Assembly (NCBI RefSeq): GCF_003122325.1 | Contig: NZ_QFBC01000017.1 | Span: 62,001 to 126,000 of the forward strand | DNA: 64,000 bases | Origin: Rhizobium album | GTDB taxonomy: Bacteria; Pseudomonadota; Alphaproteobacteria; Rhizobiales; Rhizobiaceae | Direction of reading: 5' to 3' | In this document: piece by piece, positions 7,802-17,381 of the stretch | Layout: the number at the start of each line of letters is the position of its first letter | Numbering within the stretch: the stretch's first letter is position 1 | The notes under the pieces: model-generated | What the model was told of the DNA's origin: nothing | Databases searched by the model: none | What the model saw: the letters and a program-made list of their open reading frames with translations, nothing else | Position numbers and translations under genes: made by a program

Positions 7802-9739
7802 CTACCAGCTCAGGCGCGCCACACCATAGGCGGCAAGTGTGAAGAGCGGCGTCGAGGCCGGCGTTTCGGGAATCTCTCCCGATGAAGCGGCAACCAGATT
7901 GGTCTCTTCCAGCACATGGAACGATGCGTTTCCCGGTACCCTCAATCCGGCAAGATCGATCGTCACCGGCTCGGTGGTGATGTTGGCGCACAGCAGGACG
8001 GTCTCCTTGCCCTTTCGACCGCAGAGCGCCAGCAGGCTGCCCGCCCGGGAACTGACAACCTCCTGCCATTCCCACCCCGCCATGCAGGCAAGAGCCCTGA
8101 CGACATGCGCCAGAGGCCGCAAGCCGCCCTGCGGCACGGGTTCGCCGGGACCGGCGATCAGGCCGAAAGGTCCGGTCGCCGCCGACAGCGTCAGACGCGT
8201 CAGGCCGGCATCGGCAACGGCCGCCGCATATCCGAGCGCAAAGGCCGCGCCGAAAAGGCCGTTGTGGCGCGGGTCGCGGTTGGCCATGGGAATGCGCTCG
8301 CCGTGCGGATTGTCCATCGTGCGGCTGCCGTAGGGATTTTGCCGCATGGCGATCGTCGATGGGCCGATACGGTAGTCCTTTGCGCCATAGATCGCCCGCA
8401 GCGAGCGGGTGATGAAGGGCAGCGCCTCCAGCGTTTCCATCACGCTCTGATCGTCGGCCGCATGCACGATCGGATTGGTGGCGTGCGAGACGAAGGCCAC
8501 CTGTTCTCCGGGGACACGCTTCCGGTTGATCTCGGTAAAATAGCTCAGCATGCCGCCGCCAAGCGCAATCGTCGGGAAAGCCGCTTTCGCCGCGGCATAC
8601 ACCTCTTCCAGCGGCGGGCAATCCGGCCACTGGCTGCCCGGCGGCGTCGATTGCCGATCGACGGACGGCGAGACCATGATCGCATCGAGCCGCAGGCGCG
8701 CCTCGCGGACCATGGTCGCGATCTCCTGCATTTCTTCATCAAGCGGCCTCTGGCACGGCACGGCGATTTCCATCGTCACCGTGCCCTTGTGACCGGCAGC
8801 GAGCGGAACGAAGGCGTCTATCGCTGCGCGTCCATGCCCGGCTGCGGGATCGAAATGCAGGAGCAGGTCCTGGAGGCCGAAACTGCCATGGGCTCTCAGC
8901 GCCACGGCCGTATCCGCCGCCTCTTCCGGCGTCACGACGATGCCGATCCGAGGCAGTTCGCCGTCCTGTTCACCCCACTGCAGAGTTACGGGGTTTGCCG
9001 GCGAGAGCAGCAGGCTGGCTTTAGGTTCTTCGTCACGGATGGTCAGCGTGATCGTCTGCGATACGGTTTCCCCGGCCGCGATCATGTAGGGCCAGGCCAG
9101 CGCCAGCGGCCGGACATAGGTCTTGTAGGAGGCATCCGACCAGTTTCGCTGGTCTTCCATCTCGAACGTATCGCCATCCATGCGGCACTCGGCGGTAATA
9201 CCGGGTAGCACGGTGTGCGTGATCGCACGCATATCCTTGAACGGTTGCCAGGGTTGGATCAGGTCGGGCAACCGTGTCGCCTCGAGACTGCCGTCGACAT
9301 GTTCGATCGACACATTCGTTCCCGCCAGGCCGCCGATGGGATGCAGGATGCAGAAACCGCAGCGGTTTGTTTCGAAACCTGTCGGCGACATTGCCGCGGC
9401 CGCAAACACCAGCATGCCTTCGGCCGTGCCGGTGATCGTGGCGGCGATGCTGAGTTGCATCATATCCGGCCCGTTGCAGCGTGTGCCGTAACGCACGGTA
9501 AACTGCTCCTCCGTCTCCTCGACGCTCAAATCGAAAAGCTCCGGATCATAGGTGCCCCAATCGCGGTCGCGCACCAGGAAAGAGATGGCGCGCAGCACGT
9601 CGACGCCTTCGTAGCGGATGTCGCGCAGGTTGCCGCCGACCAGTTTGGCTGTCAGTCGGCCGGCCTTCAGTTCCGTCGGCGCCGGTTCGGTTCTGGTGGT
9701 GCCGTAGAGAAGGAAAGCGCGGTCGGCCGGTATCGTCAT
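7802..9739 (-). CDS. apnL: Probable D-apionate lactonase
   Basis: A 645-residue cytoplasmic protein without a signal peptide. I recognise no common catalytic motif in it; the call rests on its size, character and position. It follows the D-apiose dehydrogenase gene with a 4-bp ATGA overlap, inside a locus that contains every other step of the oxidative D-apiose pathway. ApnL hydrolyses D-apionolactone to D-apionate. It is the last gene of the importer/dehydrogenase operon. The alternative is an uncharacterised sugar-lactone or glycoside-processing enzyme. Confidence 0.75.
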   Translation of the reverse strand: MTIPADRAFLLYGTTRTEPAPTELKAGRLTAKLVGGNLRDIRYEGVDVLRAISFLVRDRDWGTYDPELFDLSVEETEEQFTVRYGTRCNGPDMMQLSIAATITGTAEGMLVFAAAAMSPTGFETNRCGFCILHPIGGLAGTNVSIEHVDGSLEATRLPDLIQPWQPFKDMRAITHTVLPGITAECRMDGDTFEMEDQRNWSDASYKTYVRPLALAWPYMIAAGETVSQTITLTIRDEEPKASLLLSPANPVTLQWGEQDGELPRIGIVVTPEEAADTAVALRAHGSFGLQDLLLHFDPAAGHGRAAIDAFVPLAAGHKGTVTMEIAVPCQRPLDEEMQEIATMVREARLRLDAIMVSPSVDRQSTPPGSQWPDCPPLEEVYAAAKAAFPTIALGGGMLSYFTEINRKRVPGEQVAFVSHATNPIVHAADDQSVMETLEALPFITRSLRAIYGAKDYRIGPSTIAMRQNPYGSRTMDNPHGERIPMANRDPRHNGLFGAAFALGYAAAVADAGLTRLTLSAATGPFGLIAGPGEPVPQGGLRPLAHVVRALACMAGWEWQEVVSSRAGSLLALCGRKGKETVLLCANITTEPVTIDLAGLRVPGNASFHVLEETNLVAASSGEIPETPASTPLFTLAAYGVARLSW

Positions 9740-10770
9740 GCAAGCAGAACTCCGATTTCGACTGGCTTGCCGCTGGCCGCACTTTCATAAGCGGCCTCGA
9801 CCAGCGCGAAGGTCTTCAGGTTGTCGTCGCCGGAGGTGGATGTCTCCTCTCCGGCCGCGAGCCGGTCGGCCCAATGCTGCTGGATAGCATAGACGCTTTC
9901 CTGGATGTTATGCCAGGGGCGCGACGCCCAGGACAGCAAGGCCGGCGACGCATCGACGATTTCCGTGCCCTTGGCATTGGTGATTTCAAGCTTGTAACCC
10001 TGGCTGAGCCGGATCGTGCCTTCCGTACCATCCAGTTCGATCAAGGTTTCCGGGAAGGGCTCGATACCCAGCTTCGTCGCATAGCTGACATCGACGATGG
10101 AGGTGGCGCCGCGCTCATGGTCCAGCAGGATGGTGGCCACGTCCTCGCCCTTGATCGCCGGATTGACGCGTTTCGTCCGTGCGGTCAGCGAAGACACGTC
10201 GCCGAGGATGAAGCGGGCGATGTCCAGCGTGTGGATGCCGAGATCCTCGATAATAAAACGCGACCCTTCCGCCAGGTAGGGTTGGGGGGCAAAGACATCG
10301 AAGCCGGAGCGGAACGAGAAACGACCCCAGAAGGGCGTACCGATGGCGCCGGCATCGAGTGCCTTGCGCACGGCCTGGATCGGCGTCTGCCAGCGAAAAT
10401 TCTCGTGCACCATCAAGGGCACGCCGGCATCGCGGCAAGCCTTCACCATTGCCTTGGCATCGGCAAGCGTTGGAGCGAAGGGTTTCTGGCAGATCGCCGG
10501 AATTTTGTGGGCGGCTGCCATCTCGACCAGCGGGCGATGGCTCTGCACGGTGGTGGCGATATCGACGAAATCGAAGCCGCCATCGGCAAACATCTGTGCC
10601 GCATCGCTATAACGGCGTTCGATGCCGAACTGGTCGCCGACAATCTTCAGCCGCTCGGGATCGCGGTCGCAGATTGCGACGATCCCGGCGCCTTTGACAT
10701 CCCTCCAGCCAAACATCTGGTTGACGGCGAAAAAGCCGCAACCGATCAGGGCGCCACGAAGCTCGCTCAT
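9736..10770 (-). CDS. apsD: D-apiose dehydrogenase (Gfo/Idh/MocA family)
   Basis: A 344-residue Gfo/Idh/MocA oxidoreductase. The Rossmann motif GALIGCGFFA is at residues 6-15, the catalytic lysine motif appears as CQKPFAP near residue 95, and the C-terminal half has the sugar-binding fold with IEDLGIHTLDIARF. The family oxidises cyclic sugars to lactones with NAD(P). The assignment to D-apiose comes from the gene neighbourhood (lactonase, oxidoisomerase, kinase and RuBisCO-like protein). It lies 5 bp downstream of the permease gene and is translationally coupled to apnL. Confidence 0.85.
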   Translation of the reverse strand: MSELRGALIGCGFFAVNQMFGWRDVKGAGIVAICDRDPERLKIVGDQFGIERRYSDAAQMFADGGFDFVDIATTVQSHRPLVEMAAAHKIPAICQKPFAPTLADAKAMVKACRDAGVPLMVHENFRWQTPIQAVRKALDAGAIGTPFWGRFSFRSGFDVFAPQPYLAEGSRFIIEDLGIHTLDIARFILGDVSSLTARTKRVNPAIKGEDVATILLDHERGATSIVDVSYATKLGIEPFPETLIELDGTEGTIRLSQGYKLEITNAKGTEIVDASPALLSWASRPWHNIQESVYAIQQHWADRLAAGEETSTSGDDNLKTFALVEAAYESAASGKPVEIGVLLA

Positions 10771-10775
10771 CTGTC

Positions 10776-11837
10776 TTATCCCTGCTTTGCCATCTGCATC
10801 AGCGTGACGCGGGCCTGCATCTTGCGCTGCGCCTGGTCGACGACGACGGCGATGATGATGACCAGACCCTTGATGACCATCTGCCAGAAGGATGATACGC
10901 CCATCATGACAAGGCCATCGGAGAGGATGCCGATGACGAAGGCGCCGACGATGGTGCCGCCGATCGTGCCGCGTCCGCCCGACATCGAGGTGCCGCCGAG
11001 AACGGCTGCGGCGATGGCGTTGAGTTCGAGGTTCGTGCCGGTCGCCGGATGCGACGCCATCAGTTCCGAAGAGACGATCAGGCCCACCAGCGCGGCACAG
11101 AAGCCGGAGAACATGTAGACGAACATTTTTACCCGGCTGACGCGGATGCCGGACATGCGGGCAGCGCGCTCATTACCGCCGACGGCAAAGATATGACGGC
11201 CGAGCGGCACGAAACGGGCGAAGTAGGCCGCGCCGAGTGCGACGATGACCAGCATCCACACCGAGACCGGCAGGCCGATGATGGTACCGGAACCAAAGTA
11301 GGAAAAACCCTGGTTGCCGAGGTCTTCTCGACCGACGAGGTTCGGCAGAGTCTGGCCATCGGAATAGAGCAGCGCGGCGCCGCGGGCGACATAGAGCGTG
11401 CCGAGCGTGGCGATGAATGGCGCGACGTTCAGCCTGGTGATCAGCAGGCCGTTGACGGCACCAATGAGTACGCCGACGACGGCGACGATGACGGCCACTT
11501 CGAGAATGTTGAAATAGACGGTATAGCCGATCGGCAGGTCGATGCCGTAGATGATCAGGCCGCCGGCGATCATGCCGCACAGGCCGACGATCGAGCCGAC
11601 CGAGAGGTCGATGCCGCCGGTGATGATGACGAAGGTCATGCCGATCGCCAGGAAGGCATTCTGCGTCGCATGCTTCGACATCAGGATCATGTTCGCGGTC
11701 GACAGGAAGTTCGGCGCGAAGATTGAGAAGAAGATGATGACGGCGAAGAGGGCGATGAAGGTGCGAAGCTTCATCAGCGTCAGCAGCAATGAGCCGCTAT
11801 TGGCCGATCCGGCGGCAGTTTGGGTGGCTGTCGTCAT
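10776..11837 (-). CDS. Sugar ABC transporter permease (RbsC/XylH family), probable D-apiose importer
   Basis: A 353-residue permease with about ten membrane segments and the family loop GGNERAARMSGIRVSRVKMFVY near residue 240. The open frame continues upstream inside the ATPase gene, but the ATG at 11837-11835 overlaps the ATPase stop codon by one base (TGATG), so coupled translation fixes the start. It would work as a homodimer with the ATPase at 11837-13381 and the binding protein at 14091-15032. Confidence 0.92.
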   Translation of the reverse strand: MTTATQTAAGSANSGSLLLTLMKLRTFIALFAVIIFFSIFAPNFLSTANMILMSKHATQNAFLAIGMTFVIITGGIDLSVGSIVGLCGMIAGGLIIYGIDLPIGYTVYFNILEVAVIVAVVGVLIGAVNGLLITRLNVAPFIATLGTLYVARGAALLYSDGQTLPNLVGREDLGNQGFSYFGSGTIIGLPVSVWMLVIVALGAAYFARFVPLGRHIFAVGGNERAARMSGIRVSRVKMFVYMFSGFCAALVGLIVSSELMASHPATGTNLELNAIAAAVLGGTSMSGGRGTIGGTIVGAFVIGILSDGLVMMGVSSFWQMVIKGLVIIIAVVVDQAQRKMQARVTLMQMAKQG

Positions 11838-13381
11838 CACGCATGCATCCTTTTTGTCGTGTGTCCCTCTGCGGAGGCCTTTACGATCGCCTCTTCGGTC
11901 GCCTGGTTGCGGTCGATGACCATCACCAGCCGGCCGTTGCTCATCACCGCGATACGGTCGGACAATGCCATGACCTCTTCGAGGTCGGAGGTGGAAAAGA
12001 GAATGGCCAGGCCTTCGCTCGCCAGCCGGCGCATGGTGCGGAAGACGTCCGCCTTGGCGCCGACGTCGATGCCGCGCGAAGGCTCGTCCATCAACAGCAC
12101 CTTCGGGCCGGTCATCAGCGCCTTGCCGATCACCACCTTCTGCTGGTTGCCGCCCGACATCGAGGTGACCTCGAAATCCGGATTGCGCGCCTTGATCGAC
12201 AGGCTGCGGATGGCATCCGCCACCGCCTGCTTTTCCTTGCCGGTGATGATGTGGAAACCGAAGCGCAGAAACTGGCCAAGGCTTGCCAGCGACAGGTTTT
12301 CGGCAATCGACAGGCATTGCACCAGCCCTTCGCGCTGCCGGTCCTCCGGGATCAGCGCAATGCCGCGCTCGATACGGCCGGTGGTATCGCGCTCCAGAAG
12401 CTCCTGGCCGTCGATGAACACCTTGCCGGTATCGTGCTCATGCCGGCCCATGATGCATTCGAAAAGTTCGCTGCGCCCGGCGCCCATCAACCCGTAGATG
12501 CCGAGGATCTCGCCCTTGCGGACGGACAGCGAAACGTGATCGACGGCATAACCGCCCTGCGAGCGCGGCAGGGTGATATTGTCGAGCCGGATCACCTCGC
12601 CGCCGAGTTCGTGATCGACCTCCTTGGCGAAATCCTTGGCGTCCGAGCCGATCATCGAGCGGACGATCCAGCGGGTGTCGATATCCTTGACCAGCGCATG
12701 GCCGGTGATCTGCCCGTCCTTGAGCACGGTAATGTAGTCGCCGATGCGCATCAGCTCTTCCAGCCGGTGCGAGATGTAGACGATCGCCACGCCTTGCGCC
12801 TTCAGTTCGGCGATGACGCGGAACAAGACGTCGACTTCCGCCGCGCTCAAGGCCGAGGTCGGTTCGTCCATGATCAGGATGCGGGTATTCAGCGATACGG
12901 CGCGGGCGATCTCGACGAGCTGTTGCTGGCCGATCGGCAGGTCTTCCGTCAGCGTCTCGGCGGAAATGCCTGATTCCAGCCGGTCGAGGAAGGCGTTCGC
13001 CTTTTCGACCTGCGCCTTGTGATCGATGCCCAGCACGCCGCGGGTGATCTCGCGGGTCGCAAAAATGTTTTCGGCCACCGTCATGTTACCGAACAGATTG
13101 AGTTCCTGGAAAACGATGCCGATGCCGTGGCGCACCGCGTCCGCCGGCGAGGAAAGATGGATGCGTTCGCCTTCCATCCAGATCTCGCCGATGGTCGGCT
13201 GCTCGACTCCGGCGATGATGCGCATCATCGTCGACTTGCCGGCGCCGTTTTCGCCGACGAGCACGTTGACCGCGCCGCGGCGCAGCTTGAGATTGGCCTT
13301 CTTCAGCGCCACGATGCCGGAATAGGCCTTGGTGATGTCCTTCAGCTCGAGGATCACGTCGCCGTCGTCGATCTCCGTCAT
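11837..13381 (-). CDS. Sugar ABC transporter ATP-binding protein (two ABC domains), probable D-apiose importer
   Basis: A 514-residue RbsA/XylG-type protein. The first ABC domain has Walker A GENGAGKST, a signature-like LPIGQQQ and Walker B LIMDEPTSALS. The second has a degenerate P-loop GLMGAGRSE, the signature MSGGNQQK and LLMDEPSRGIDVG. The uneven pair of nucleotide sites is normal for this class. It powers import through the permease encoded immediately downstream. It is separated by 4 bp from the DUF2291 gene upstream. Confidence 0.94.
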   Translation of the reverse strand: MTEIDDGDVILELKDITKAYSGIVALKKANLKLRRGAVNVLVGENGAGKSTMMRIIAGVEQPTIGEIWMEGERIHLSSPADAVRHGIGIVFQELNLFGNMTVAENIFATREITRGVLGIDHKAQVEKANAFLDRLESGISAETLTEDLPIGQQQLVEIARAVSLNTRILIMDEPTSALSAAEVDVLFRVIAELKAQGVAIVYISHRLEELMRIGDYITVLKDGQITGHALVKDIDTRWIVRSMIGSDAKDFAKEVDHELGGEVIRLDNITLPRSQGGYAVDHVSLSVRKGEILGIYGLMGAGRSELFECIMGRHEHDTGKVFIDGQELLERDTTGRIERGIALIPEDRQREGLVQCLSIAENLSLASLGQFLRFGFHIITGKEKQAVADAIRSLSIKARNPDFEVTSMSGGNQQKVVIGKALMTGPKVLLMDEPSRGIDVGAKADVFRTMRRLASEGLAILFSTSDLEEVMALSDRIAVMSNGRLVMVIDRNQATEEAIVKASAEGHTTKRMHA

Positions 13382-13385
13382 CGCC

Positions 13386-14021
13386 TCAGCCTCCGATGGT
13401 GATCGTGGCGGGAACCAGCTGCGGCAGCTGGCCCGATGCGGGAAGCGGATAGGCGCCGAGCGCCTGCACCTTCTTACCAGTCAGGTTTTCGCGCGGCAGC
13501 TTCGAGAGCAGCGTGTCGTTGACGCGGGTATTGAACGACTTGCCGAATTGCGCCCACTCGATCTGGTTCTTGAAGGAGTTGAAGTCGATGAAATCGAGGC
13601 TGTCGCGCAGCGCCGTGCCACGGATCGCCGGGCCGATAGAAACGCGAACATCCGCCTTGGCATCACCATCGACGTCGACGTCGACATAGGCGGCGCGCGA
13701 CTTGGTTTCTTCCGCGACAACCACGCCGTCGACCTTGGCGATGAAGGTCCAGGGCGCATTGCCCTGCTTGGCCTTGTAGCCATACTTCTGGCCGGCTCCA
13801 TCCACGTCGATGGCAGCCAGCGCCAGCACGTCCTTGATCGGGGCGCCGCGCGTTTCGAGATAAGGAACGACCTTCGAATCCCAGATATCGGCCACCGCCT
13901 TGTCGGGATCGAAGGCATTGGCCGCAGCATTCCTGGCTTGATCGGCCGTCTTGACAAATTTGCAGCCCGGCAACGCAAAGGCGGCTGCGAGCAGGATCAT
14001 GGCGACAGCCCTGATGTGCAT
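13386..14021 (-). CDS. DUF2291 family lipoprotein
   Basis: A 211-residue protein with a lipoprotein signal peptide: hydrophobic residues 5-17 followed by the lipobox LPGC with Cys20. The body matches DUF2291 (segments FDPDKAVADIWDSKVVPYLE and FIDFNSFKNQIEWAQFG). DUF2291 proteins occur in sugar ABC operons between binding protein and ATPase genes; their function is not established. The position suggests an envelope accessory of the importer. A second ATG six codons downstream would shorten the signal peptide and is less likely. Confidence 0.85.
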   Translation of the reverse strand: MHIRAVAMILLAAAFALPGCKFVKTADQARNAAANAFDPDKAVADIWDSKVVPYLETRGAPIKDVLALAAIDVDGAGQKYGYKAKQGNAPWTFIAKVDGVVVAEETKSRAAYVDVDVDGDAKADVRVSIGPAIRGTALRDSLDFIDFNSFKNQIEWAQFGKSFNTRVNDTLLSKLPRENLTGKKVQALGAYPLPASGQLPQLVPATITIGG

Positions 14022-14046
14022 GGGATAAGCTCCGGCGACAATGAAG

Positions 14047-14074
14047 GACGCGGAGGAGCAAGCCCCTCCGCGTC
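14047..14074. terminator. Intercistronic hairpin after the binding-protein gene
   Basis: Perfect 10-bp arms GACGCGGAGG (14047-14056) and CCTCCGCGTC (14065-14074) with an 8-base loop lie between the binding-protein stop and the DUF2291 start. There is no clear T-run, so it is more likely an attenuator or a 3' mRNA stabiliser that keeps binding-protein message in excess than a full terminator. Confidence 0.6.
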
Positions 14075-14090
14075 GTCAGCTTGGGAGATG

Positions 14091-15116
<1,026 letters not shown>

Positions 15117-15944
15117 TCAGGTAATACGGCGGATGCTTTCGGCGATTTCCGCCGGTTCGAAAACATTCTTCCAGTCGTCGCGCATCAGCGCGGGGATGCC
15201 GAATTCGATCGCCTTGTTGCAGGCATCGGAGAACACGCCGTCGACTTCCTTGAAGATCACGGCACCGAGAACGTTCATGTGGCCGAGCAGGAAGTCGCGG
15301 GCAGCTTCCGCCGGTACACCGCGGGCGACGCATTCATCCATGGCCTGGCGCATGACGACGAGCAGCGAGGCGCAGACGGTTTCCGAAAGGCCGGGCTCCA
15401 GCATCGCCATCTGCTCGACGGTAACACGGTGCGACCGCATGACCGGCGCCCAGATAACCTTGGCGATTTCTTCGCCGAGCCCATAGGCCTCCTCGGGACC
15501 CTGCATCAGCGCAGAGACGATGTGCTGCTTGGCGAACAGGCCACCGAAATGGTCCTTCTTCGCCTGCATGTCCGTTTCGTCGTTGAAGATCGGCGGATGG
15601 CACGGATGCGTCACGAAATAGGTGAGATCGCCGCGGACAGGCAGATGACCGGCAAACGGTGCTGCCGCATCGAGGGCCACGACCATGGTGCCGGCCGGCA
15701 GCTTGTCGACGATGCCGGCCGCAACCTTGCCGATGGCCGTATCCGGAACGGCGAGGATCACCACGTCGGCACCGTTGAGGGCTTCATCCACCGGCACGCA
15801 GGACAGGCCGAGATCGTTCTGAAGCCTTGCCTTGCCGGCATCGCTGACCTCGACGTGGCGCACGTCGAAACGCGAGCTCTTGAGATTCTTGGCCAGCCGA
15901 TAGCCCATCTTGCCGCCGGCGCCAAACAACGCGATCGAAGTCAT
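15117..15944 (-). CDS. apnO: D-apionate oxidoisomerase
   Basis: A 275-residue NAD-binding protein of the 6-phosphogluconate/3-hydroxyisobutyrate dehydrogenase superfamily. The Rossmann motif ALFGAGGKMG is at residues 5-14; VILAVPDTAIG and THPCHPPIFND mark the cofactor and active-site regions. In the apiose pathway ApnO oxidises and rearranges D-apionate to 3-oxo-isoapionate. It is the first gene of the leftward transcription unit, with a conserved 15-bp motif upstream. Without the neighbourhood the call would be only a generic dehydrogenase. Confidence 0.85.
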   Translation of the reverse strand: MTSIALFGAGGKMGYRLAKNLKSSRFDVRHVEVSDAGKARLQNDLGLSCVPVDEALNGADVVILAVPDTAIGKVAAGIVDKLPAGTMVVALDAAAPFAGHLPVRGDLTYFVTHPCHPPIFNDETDMQAKKDHFGGLFAKQHIVSALMQGPEEAYGLGEEIAKVIWAPVMRSHRVTVEQMAMLEPGLSETVCASLLVVMRQAMDECVARGVPAEAARDFLLGHMNVLGAVIFKEVDGVFSDACNKAIEFGIPALMRDDWKNVFEPAEIAESIRRIT

Positions 15945-15982
15945 GTTTCCTCACCTGTATTTGTTTTGGGGAACTATAATCA

Positions 15983-15997
15983 ACTGGTATAATGAGT
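15983..15997. promoter_or_regulatory. Putative apiose-regulon operator 1 (upstream of apnO)
   Basis: The sequence ACTGGTATAATGAGT is identical to 18702-18716 in front of oiaX. Both copies are followed within 20 bases by ATATCAT. It sits 39 bases upstream of the apnO start, where a repressor or activator would act. Confidence 0.6.
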
Positions 15998-16008
15998 CAA
16001 TCAGCATA

Positions 16009-17376
16009 TCATGATGTGGTCGACTTTTTCACCGCATCCACGCATGAAGCCGCGAGCCCATCGCGGATCTGCGCAAAATATCCATCGGAGCCGACTTGCC
16101 CGCCCTTCAAGGCGATCTGCAGCCCGTTGGTGGCGGCGAAATCGCCGTGGGCGGTGCAGAGCGGCGATCCCGGTGTCTGCGGCAGCGGAAGGAGCGTCGT
16201 CAGGGCATCGACATGCAATTCCTTGAGCGCGTGGCTCGACGTGTCGCCGCCGGCAATGACGGCCCGTTTCAACTGCGCCTGCTCGACCATGCGGCAGAGC
16301 ATCGTGCCGAGCAGGCGGCCCAGCGCATGCCGGCTGCCGGGGATGCGGTCGATCTCGCCGCCCCGGTCAGCCGACGGGCCGAGCGCCGTGTAGAGGATAG
16401 GGCTGAGACCACGAGCCAGAACATCGAGGCCGGCGGCAACGGCACGCTCGACGGCTGTCCCGGCGTTTTCGCCCAGCAGGTCCAACGGATCGACGGCGAC
16501 GGGCTCGAAACCCGACTGCGCGGCCGTGCGGATCTGCCGTTCCGTCGTCGGGGAAACGCTGCCGGAGACCACGGCGATGCGGTCCGCCTTGCCGGGTAGC
16601 GGGAACTCTGTTGCGCCAGCCGTCAGGCCCTCCTGTCTCCAGGCGGACAGCAAGGCATATTCAACGCCGGAGGAACCGGCGACGAACCAGCCGTCCGGGC
16701 GCCGCAGCTGCCACAACAGGCGGCCGGCGCTGGCCTGCGTTTCGGGACCGTCGACATCGAACAGCACCATGCCGCGCTGCCCGGCGCAGAATTGCGCCAC
16801 GCGCGTCGCGGCGTCCGGCAAGGCCTGGGTAACCCGGTCGACAACGCCGGTCGGCAGCGCCGTCTGCTCGGAAAGATGCCGGCCGAGATCCGCCTCCCGC
16901 ATCGGCGTAACCGGATGGCGGCTCATCACCGGATGCCGGTCGATACGATGGATCTCGCCCTGATAGGCGGCGAACAGGTTGCCGAATGCCGTGTAGCGCT
17001 TCAGCTGCGGCGCACCGACGACCAGCGGCACATAGGGCTGGTCGAAGATCGCCTTGCCGATTTCCACCGCCCTGCCGATATTGCCGATGGCCGGGCTGGA
17101 ATCGAAGGTGGAGCAGACCTTGTAATGGCAGATCGCGGCATCGCGCGATTTCAGCCAGCGAAAGACCGGCGTCAGCCGCGCCTCCATCCATTCCGGCGTC
17201 TCGCTGCGGCTGGTTCCGGCGATGCCGATGGCGCGACAATGGGAAAAGCGCTGGAGAAGGTCGTCGCCCGGAATGCCGAGGAACAGCACGGTCTCGACGC
17301 CATTGGCGGAGAGCGCCTCCATGACATCGGTGGAGCCGGTGAAATCGTCGCCATAATAGGTCAGAAGAGGGGCCAT
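16009..17376 (-). CDS. oiaK: 3-oxo-isoapionate kinase (DUF1537 / four-carbon acid sugar kinase family)
   Basis: A 455-residue DUF1537 kinase. The N-terminal substrate-binding domain starts with TYYGDDFTGSTDVMEAL, containing the catalytic Asp region. The C-terminal nucleotide-binding domain has VVSGSVSPTTERQI, VIAGGDTSSHAL and GSPLC. In the apiose pathway OiaK phosphorylates 3-oxo-isoapionate to the 4-phosphate used by the RuBisCO-like enzyme encoded 5 bp upstream. The start at 17376 is chosen because the frame upstream lies within oiaX and the family begins with this motif. Confidence 0.88.
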   Translation of the reverse strand: MAPLLTYYGDDFTGSTDVMEALSANGVETVLFLGIPGDDLLQRFSHCRAIGIAGTSRSETPEWMEARLTPVFRWLKSRDAAICHYKVCSTFDSSPAIGNIGRAVEIGKAIFDQPYVPLVVGAPQLKRYTAFGNLFAAYQGEIHRIDRHPVMSRHPVTPMREADLGRHLSEQTALPTGVVDRVTQALPDAATRVAQFCAGQRGMVLFDVDGPETQASAGRLLWQLRRPDGWFVAGSSGVEYALLSAWRQEGLTAGATEFPLPGKADRIAVVSGSVSPTTERQIRTAAQSGFEPVAVDPLDLLGENAGTAVERAVAAGLDVLARGLSPILYTALGPSADRGGEIDRIPGSRHALGRLLGTMLCRMVEQAQLKRAVIAGGDTSSHALKELHVDALTTLLPLPQTPGSPLCTAHGDFAATNGLQIALKGGQVGSDGYFAQIRDGLAASCVDAVKKSTTS

Positions 17377-17381
17377 GGCGT

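Noticed and set aside
11838-12317. Upstream extension of the sugar permease frame
   Set aside because: It lies inside the ATPase gene; the coupled ATG at 11837 begins the family sequence.
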